DNA of 46,612 nt from the NCBI GenBank assembly GCA_022749995.1, contig JAKIWO010000005.1, positions 1-46,612 on the forward strand, written 5' to 3'. The notes under the pieces are model-generated. The model had not been told where the DNA came from. It saw only the letters and a list, made by a program, of their open reading frames with translations, and ran no database searches. The translations under genes and the position numbers were made by a program. This document shows, piece by piece, positions 41,058 through 46,612 of this stretch. Origin of the DNA: Thermoplasmata archaeon. GTDB taxonomy: Archaea; Thermoplasmatota; Thermoplasmata; Lutacidiplasmatales; UBA184. Each line of letters opens with the position of its first letter. Positions within the stretch are counted from its first letter, which is position 1.

Positions 41058-41312
41058 CAGTTTCGTCCGCTACGTCAACGGGCGGGGGGAGCTTCCGGCC
41101 CGCGTCCGGCGAGGGCGTATCGCAGCATCTCGCGGGCTCACGAAGCTGCCGCTATTCAACCTTGGCTGGGAGAGCGAGACCCCACAGCGATTTACGACGG
41201 AAGACGAGGACGAAGCGATTCGTGCGATGCTTCCCGTACAGCCTGAAGGGTCCCGAGGACGCTCGAACGAGGGGGGCGCTCGGCAGCGGAGCAAGGGCGG
41301 GTCCGTCCCTTC

Positions 41313-41810
41313 ATGACGATCCGGCGGAGCGATGCCACCTCCGGGGCTCGTGCTTCCGGACGAGATACTCCGAGGTCCGGTCGACCCCGGTCGACGCTCG
41401 CCCAGCTGCGACAGGTGATAGCGGCGATACCACGAGGGAAAGTGATCACTTACGGCCAAGCCGCAACGGCGGGGGGATTCCCGGGTGCGGCGCGCCTCAC
41501 GGTCTGGGCGCTGCGGGGGGGGAAGGGGCTGCCCTGGCATCGCGTGGTGGGCGCAGGAGGCCGAATCGCCCTGCAGGGCGAGGACGGGGAAGAGCAACGA
41601 CTCCGTCTCACGCTAGAAGGCGTCAGGTTCCGGGGGGCTCGAGTCCAGATGGACGTCTACAACTGGACTCCCAAGTCACACGCGGGTCGGGGCGTCCGAG
41701 GAATCCTTCGGCCATCAGGTTCCCGAGGGAGTACGCGCGTGAGCCGAAGCTCGGGTCGCAACTCCGGCGCGCCCGCTAATCGGGGGCGGCGGTCAGAACC
41801 GCAACGTTGA
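41313..41810 (+). CDS. Alkyltransferase-like (ATL) protein
   Basis: MGMT-type fold signature VIAAIPRGKVITYGQAA..LPWHRVVGAGGRIAL with Trp replacing the catalytic Cys of PCHRV. Confidence 0.88.
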   Translation: MTIRRSDATSGARASGRDTPRSGRPRSTLAQLRQVIAAIPRGKVITYGQAATAGGFPGAARLTVWALRGGKGLPWHRVVGAGGRIALQGEDGEEQRLRLTLEGVRFRGARVQMDVYNWTPKSHAGRGVRGILRPSGSRGSTRVSRSSGRNSGAPANRGRRSEPQR

Positions 41811-41937
41811 CGCTGTCGTGGCGGGCCGCCCCTGCTCTCTCGTGGGGCGACCGCACGGAAACGTCTAGATGCTCAGCCTTCGCACTTCGGGAAGTGGGTC
41901 CCTCGTCGGCGCGGGGTGGGGGACGGAGCCGGGGTGC

Positions 41938-42225
41938 TTACGGCACTTCTCCGTGCGCCTTGCACCAGCGCTCGTACTTCAGAGTCGCCGCGTCGAGCGC
42001 TTTGTTGTAGGCCGCTTCGAACTTCTCGGCCTTGGCTTGCGCACCCTCGCGGGTTGCCTGTCTCCAACTCCGAATTATGGGGTCCACCGCTCGATCGATC
42101 TCCGCCAGCGCCTCTTCCTTCGCGGTCGGCACGACCTTGGGACGTTCGTCCGTCACTGTCTCGCTCTTCTTTTTTGCACCTTTCGGATGTTTCGTCTCCA
42201 TAGATTTCCCTCCGCGCTCACTCAT
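41938..42225 (-). CDS. Small charged helical protein, unknown
   Basis: 95-aa ORF from ATG 42225 (MSERGGKSMETKHPKG...). Confidence 0.5.
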   Translation of the reverse strand: MSERGGKSMETKHPKGAKKKSETVTDERPKVVPTAKEEALAEIDRAVDPIIRSWRQATREGAQAKAEKFEAAYNKALDAATLKYERWCKAHGEVP

Positions 42226-42559
42226 GGATGTCGCCCTTTTCGGTCCTTGCGATCGTGCCCATCCCACCGTGACGTCCGTTTCCCGCCTGGGATCCTGAGA
42301 TCGGGAGCCGCTGCCCCGAGGGTTCACCCGATCGCCGCGACCGAGCACGGTCGCCGTTCCCAGATGAGGTTTCGGGCCTTCTGACTAACCTCATTTGCCC
42401 CGGTGGTCGAGACTCTTCGGGCCTTAGCCTGCGCGCACCCGGACAACTACCTCTGTGGGCGTTCAAAGCGAGCCAATCTCGAACGCTGGCGGCTCTGGCC
42501 GCTCGGACGGGCTCGCAGGCACTTGCTGGGAGGCCAGAGGGGACGCGGCACGCGGGAAA

Positions 42560-42820
42560 GTGACCTCCTTGGAAGCCGGGTTGATTCGGAAGGCGGTGCT
42601 GCTCGACCTGACCCATCTGACCGAGTCCGCCGAGCAGGCCTCGGCCGGTCTCAAGAAGGAGACTCCGTACGTCCGGTGGGTTCGGTTGAGCCGCCTGCGC
42701 AATCGAGGGTTGATCCACGCTTACGCCGCAGCCGACCTCGAGGACATTGGGGCCTGTGTTCGACGAGAGGTACCCAAGCTTCGTAGGCAACTCGATCGTC
42801 TTAGCTACCCGGATGAGTAG
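42560..42820 (+). CDS. HepT/DUF86-like protein, short or truncated
   Basis: RLSRLRNRGLIHAYAAADLEDIGACVRREVPKLRRQLDRL matches the HepT C-terminal region with RX4-6HxY; GTG start assumed. Confidence 0.6.
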   Translation: MTSLEAGLIRKAVLLDLTHLTESAEQASAGLKKETPYVRWVRLSRLRNRGLIHAYAAADLEDIGACVRREVPKLRRQLDRLSYPDE

Positions 42821-42992
42821 CATGGTGAGGGCAGCGACTGCACGGGATTCGGGGGGGAGACTCTCGAAGAGTCCTTCCCCCATCTTCCTACGAATGGCCC
42901 AATGGAGCGGGGCAATCCAACGTCGCGAGGAGTCCCGCCGAACGTTCCCTCTCGCGTGCCTTGGAGTAGCAACGACCGTACGACCGCGTTCG

Positions 42993-43472
42993 CTACGGCC
43001 CGTCGAGGGCCTTCTCAAGCTTGTCCAACGAGCTGTTCCATCCCCAGCGGACCTGGGCGTGGATCGCCGGTGCTGTCCGCCGTAGGTCCTCGAGTCGTTC
43101 ATGGACGACGGTCACCTTGGTCTTCCCTCCGGAAACGGGGCGCAAGGTGACCTTCACGAGCGAGTCATGGTACTCCCCCTTCTCCGGCTCGGTCCCGACG
43201 AACGCCCAGCGGTAGACGAGCTCCCGGTGGGGCAAGATCCTCACAAACTCTCCCTCGAAACCACCGTAGCTCACCCCCTTCAACGAGTGAGAGATCAGGA
43301 TCCGTCCCCCCACCCTGGGGTCGACGGAGACTCGATCGATGGCGAACTCCCCCGGGGTCATCCACTGTTGGATCAGGTCGGGATCGAGGAACGCGCGGAA
43401 TACACGTTCGGGGGGAGCGCGTATCGTTCGTTCGATCCGTACTGCATCCGCTCCGGCGTCGGACTCGGTCAT
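42993..43472 (-). CDS. SRPBCC/AHSA1 domain protein
   Basis: IERTIRAPPERVFRAFLDPDLIQQWMTPGEF..DPRVGGRILIS. Confidence 0.92.
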   Translation of the reverse strand: MTESDAGADAVRIERTIRAPPERVFRAFLDPDLIQQWMTPGEFAIDRVSVDPRVGGRILISHSLKGVSYGGFEGEFVRILPHRELVYRWAFVGTEPEKGEYHDSLVKVTLRPVSGGKTKVTVVHERLEDLRRTAPAIHAQVRWGWNSSLDKLEKALDGP

Positions 43473-43804
43473 GCTTTCCCTCTCTTCCTTCGTGGAGTAT
43501 CAGTACCAAGTATCTCGTCCATCCGGGCTAGGCTCCTCCGCCAGAATCGCTCGTAGAAGCCCAACCATTCCGAGGCCTCGCGGAACGGCTCCCCTCGGAT
43601 CGAGTACAGGTGCTTCCGGCCGTCCCTCCGTAGGGCCACCATGCGTGAGTCCTTGAGCAGCCGCAGTTGCTTCGAAACGGCCGGCTGGGACATCCGGGTC
43701 CGCTCGACCAGGTCGTTGACCGACCGCTCCCCGTTCCGAAGCGCCTCGAGGAGGTGTCTCCGAGTCGGGTCGGAGAGGAGCTGGAAGACGTCGGGCATCC
43801 GCAT
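43469..43804 (-). CDS. ArsR family transcriptional regulator
   Basis: DVFQLLSDPTRRHLLEALRNGERSVNDLVERTRMSQPAVSKQLRLLKDSRMVALRRDGRKHLYSI; start at 43804 or 43798; overlaps SRPBCC gene. Confidence 0.92.
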   Translation of the reverse strand: MRMPDVFQLLSDPTRRHLLEALRNGERSVNDLVERTRMSQPAVSKQLRLLKDSRMVALRRDGRKHLYSIRGEPFREASEWLGFYERFWRRSLARMDEILGTDTPRRKRGKA

Positions 43805-43805
43805 A

Positions 43806-43841
43806 ACATGCCTTGGAAGATATATATTCATGCGGGCATGT
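43806..43841. promoter_or_regulatory. Bidirectional promoter with inverted repeat (candidate ArsR operator)
   Basis: Perfect inverted repeat ACATGCC (43806-43812) / GGCATGT (43835-43841) flanking the TATA-like core tatatatt (43821-43828). Confidence 0.6.
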
Positions 43842-43842
43842 G

Positions 43843-44310
43843 ATGAACACGCGGGTTCAGATGTCGTCGAGCAAGAACCTCGCGGTCGATCGACAGTTCT
43901 TCATACGCGCCTCCCCCTCGACGGTCTTCGACGCCATCTCCACGCCTCGGGGGCTGGCCTCCTGGATGGTCGTGCGCGCGGAACTGCCCGCCCAGACCGG
44001 TGCGAAGTACGAGTTCGAGTTCGACGGGGGCTGGCGGCACGAGGGTACGGTCCAGCGCTTCCGAGCGGGACGGTCGATCACCTTGACCTGGGCGTGGGAG
44101 GGCGTTCCGGTGAAGGGGACGGTCCTCACCCTCTCCGTGCGCCCGAAGAAGGGAGGCGCGCTGTTCCGGTTTGTCCACAGCGGGTTCCCTCGTGAGAAGA
44201 AGTGGATGGACCTCTACGGGGTCACGGAATGGGGATGGACCTACTACGGAATGAACCTCAAGTCGGTCCTGGAGGCCCATCATGACCTGCGGTCCCGGTG
44301 GGACGGGTAG
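43843..44310 (+). CDS. SRPBCC/AHSA1 domain protein
   Basis: VDRQFFIRASPSTVFDAISTPRGLASWM...WGWTYYGMNLKSVLE. Confidence 0.88.
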   Translation: MNTRVQMSSSKNLAVDRQFFIRASPSTVFDAISTPRGLASWMVVRAELPAQTGAKYEFEFDGGWRHEGTVQRFRAGRSITLTWAWEGVPVKGTVLTLSVRPKKGGALFRFVHSGFPREKKWMDLYGVTEWGWTYYGMNLKSVLEAHHDLRSRWDG

Positions 44311-44359
44311 GGGTCGAGCGAGGCTTTACGAGTTCTAGCGAGGAACGGAGGAAACGAAC

Positions 44360-44971
44360 ATGCGAAAGATCACCGCCAATCTGTACATGACCCTCGACGG
44401 ACGCGGGGAGTTCCCCACGTACCCGGGCTCGAACATCCCCTCGGGTACTCCGGACGAACCGGACGAGTTCTTCCGGAAGATGTGGACCGACCGGTTCTCG
44501 GACGTCACGACGGTCGTCATGGGCCGACGCTCGTTCACCGGCCACCGTCGCGTCCACTCCCTCAAGGGACGGAAGCCGACCGACCCTAAATTCATGTTCG
44601 ATTACTCTCGCTTCCTCGACAAGGCGGAGAAGGTCTGCCTCTCGCATCGATTGAAGAAGCTCGACTGGGAGAACTCGCGGGTCCTGAAAGGCGACCTCGC
44701 GAAGATCATGACGAAGCTCAAGCGCGAGAAGGGCGGGAACATCATCATCGAAGGCGGACCCCGGCTCATCCACGAGGTCCTCCGTCTCAATCTCGCCGAC
44801 GACTACTGGTTCCTCGTCATGCCCGTCGTCTTCGGTCGGGGGCCCCGTTACTGGACCCCGATGAAGACGCAAACCAACCTGAAGCTTCTCTCCGCGAGCC
44901 ACATGCCGTACGGTGAGTTGGTCCTCCACTACGAGGCCGTTCGCGAGAAGACCGTATCCAAGAGCAAGTAG
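44360..44971 (+). CDS. RibD C-terminal / dihydrofolate reductase-like protein
   Basis: MRKITANLYMTLDG, VVMGRRSF, GGNIIIEGGPRLIHEVLRLNLADDYWFLVMPVVFGRGPRYW. Confidence 0.9.
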   Translation: MRKITANLYMTLDGRGEFPTYPGSNIPSGTPDEPDEFFRKMWTDRFSDVTTVVMGRRSFTGHRRVHSLKGRKPTDPKFMFDYSRFLDKAEKVCLSHRLKKLDWENSRVLKGDLAKIMTKLKREKGGNIIIEGGPRLIHEVLRLNLADDYWFLVMPVVFGRGPRYWTPMKTQTNLKLLSASHMPYGELVLHYEAVREKTVSKSK

Positions 44972-45330
44972 CCACTCGCGGAACTCCACCCCTCCTGGGG
45001 CGGAATCCGAGACGGAGGGCCGGCGAGACTGGGATCGAGGCGCCGATAGAAGCCCGGCCGCCCTCCCACTCCGAAGAGAATGATGAGGCCAGCATCAACG
45101 ACGTGGGGTAGTCGGTACGGATTCCTGTGGAAGTGTACCACCCAGGCCCCTGCCGCTACGGTGCGTTGGAGTTTCTCGACTCTGAACCCCGCCACAGGGA
45201 CGAACGGCCGCTGACGCAGGGCTCCGAGGATATGCCAGCACTCATCACCGATCGCGGGGGGGGAGGGCTAAGAAGTCGTCCTCAAACCGGCGGTCGCTGA
45301 CGACCTGCAGGACCAGTACCGGCTACCGCG
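44929..45330 (-). pseudogene. Decayed or frameshifted RelE/ParE-like toxin
   Basis: Two adjacent frames join across a C8 tract to give VLVLQVVSDRRFEDDFLALPPAIGDECWHILGALRQRPFVPVAGFRVEKL..GAWVVHFHRNPYRLPHVVDAGLIILFGVGGRPGFYRRLD; no standard start codon seen. Confidence 0.45.
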
Positions 45331-45567
45331 TTTGCGCGATTGCGGGTCTGCTGCTCGGAGCAACTCGATCGGGCGCAGCTTGACCCGCCCGGCGTGCCAA
45401 TCCTCGATTCGCCGATCCATCTCGTCAAACCAAGGGTCGCGTGCCTCCAACTCCTCGAGGATCGCCCGGATCAGACCGTCGTAGCTGTGTCCCCCTGTCG
45501 TGAGTTGAGCGAGCTCCGCCCGGGTCGAGGCACGGAGCGGAATCGTGGTGAGGGGGTCGGCCGCCAT
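45268..45567 (-). CDS. Antitoxin-like small protein
   Basis: MAADPLTTIPLRASTRAELAQLTTGGHSYDGLIRAILEELEARDPWFDEMDRRIEDW resembles archaeal VapB/RelB-type antitoxins; adjacent to the toxin-like frame. Confidence 0.5.
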   Translation of the reverse strand: MAADPLTTIPLRASTRAELAQLTTGGHSYDGLIRAILEELEARDPWFDEMDRRIEDWHAGRVKLRPIELLRAADPQSRKRGSRYWSCRSSATAGLRTTS

Positions 45568-45661
45568 GCCGATAACTACCATCCTTGCCTCTGTCGTACT
45601 GACTTCTATGGTGTCGGGGGGGTGAACCGCAGGAAAGCTCAAATCCCTGACGAAGCGCCCG

Positions 45662-46147
45662 TCACGGGCTCCAAGGGGCGATCTCAAGGCGACCCGTGCG
45701 CCGTGATCGCTCGAGATCAAGTTCGACGTAAACCTGGCCGCGAGCAATGAACCGTGCCTCATTGGCATAGGCCCCCGCCCGACGAAGTCCCCGTTCAATC
45801 CTTCGGGCCGTTCCCTCTGACTCACGCAACCGCTTTCGAATCTCGGCCAACTCTCGTCCTGCCAAGCGAGCATAGAGTCGGCTGGATCGATGCCACACTA
45901 TCTCTGGAGCAGAGCCCGCCCCATTGCGCCGGTTCGTCCCCTCCTGACGCCCCATCTTCCATTGCTGTCGGATCACGCGCGTGGCGTTCCTTCGGAGTCC
46001 CTCCAGAGTACGCGACCGGGCAAGGGCGACACCGAAGTCCCCGTCCACTTCAGCCCAGAGTCTGTAACGACGCGCGCGCGAGGATCGACGCACGGTGACG
46101 TGAACCACCAAAGACGACTCTCGAATGGCGACTACTCCCTTCATCAC
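45662..46147 (-). CDS. Basic uncharacterized protein downstream of PIN toxin
   Basis: 161-aa ORF, 4-bp overlap with the PIN-domain gene. Confidence 0.5.
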   Translation of the reverse strand: MMKGVVAIRESSLVVHVTVRRSSRARRYRLWAEVDGDFGVALARSRTLEGLRRNATRVIRQQWKMGRQEGTNRRNGAGSAPEIVWHRSSRLYARLAGRELAEIRKRLRESEGTARRIERGLRRAGAYANEARFIARGQVYVELDLERSRRTGRLEIAPWSP

Positions 46148-46512
46148 CGGACGTATCGTACGAATGGCAAGGCCTCGAATTCCTCAGCCCCGGTGAGGAA
46201 CTCGTACCCGTTCTCCCGCGCGTAGACGTATCCTGTAGCGTCAGCGTACGAGAATCGTCGCCCGGTGGCTCCCTTCTTGAGTAGTCGGAACTCGGCTACG
46301 CGCGCGATGAGCTCAACCGGCAAGTCGACCGAGTGTGGGCCCAAGAGCTTCAGGGAAGAATCGGCGAGCGCCGTCTCCTCGGACTGCGCGAGGATGTAGT
46401 AGACCTCGAGGAGGTTGGCTCGCATCGTGATGACAGGCTCGCGAACGAACGGTCGATAGGAGGGATTGCCTCGGGCCATCTCGATGATGGCGTAGGTGTC
46501 GAGGAAGAACAT
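46144..46512 (-). CDS. PIN-domain toxin, VapC-like
   Basis: MFFLDTYAIIEMARGN..NLLEVYYILAQ..RRFSYADATGYVYARENGYEFLTGAEEFEAL with conserved acidic positions. Confidence 0.85.
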   Translation of the reverse strand: MFFLDTYAIIEMARGNPSYRPFVREPVITMRANLLEVYYILAQSEETALADSSLKLLGPHSVDLPVELIARVAEFRLLKKGATGRRFSYADATGYVYARENGYEFLTGAEEFEALPFVRYVR

Positions 46513-46612
46513 CAGTCGCGTTCGGTGCGTGCTCGGTGAATGAGCTCACCGGTGGCCTCGCGCGTTCGAAACTTTCCCCACACCGAGCTCCAGTCGACCT
46601 TCTCCGGAATCA
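46512..46612 (-). CDS. VapB-like antitoxin, partial (5' end beyond window)
   Basis: Open frame ...IPEKVDWSSVWGKFRTREATGELIHRARTERD* with TGATG overlap to the PIN gene. Confidence 0.6.
   Translation of the reverse strand, partial: IPEKVDWSSVWGKFRTREATGELIHRARTERD

Overview
High-GC archaeal chromosome segment. It is most likely Thermoplasmatota, judging from a fibrillarin gene, an archaeal-type tRNA-Glu with discriminator A, an HPS-RraA fusion, thermopsin-type surface repeats and TATA-box promoters; this is inference only, since no database search was possible. Most of the window is ordinary chromosomal content: two secreted kelch/galactose-oxidase-like proteins, tRNA-Glu, HPS-RraA, fibrillarin, RidA, DUF885, two ABC exporters, two MFS transporters, PPK2, peroxiredoxin, Rieske, HxlR, MarR, a large Ser/Thr kinase-AAA-TPR protein, a CDGSH protein, a GT2 and a secreted glycosidase-like protein, an ATL protein, an ArsR/SRPBCC/RibD-type cluster, and toxin-antitoxin genes at the right edge. 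The most interesting locus is 7.8-14.9 kb on the minus strand. It is a tightly overlapping operon encoding a VirB2/TrbC-like pilin, a VirB6/TrbL-like polytopic protein, a PrgI-like protein, a small membrane protein and a VirB4/HerA-type ATPase. A large ectodomain protein with a single TM and a cytosolic winged helix lies just upstream, and a DNA methyltransferase lies convergently downstream. No relaxase, coupling protein or integrase is visible. This looks like a chromosomal archaeal type IV secretion-like apparatus, conceptually similar to the crenarchaeal Ced/Ted DNA-import systems, possibly fitted with a surface sensor/adhesin.
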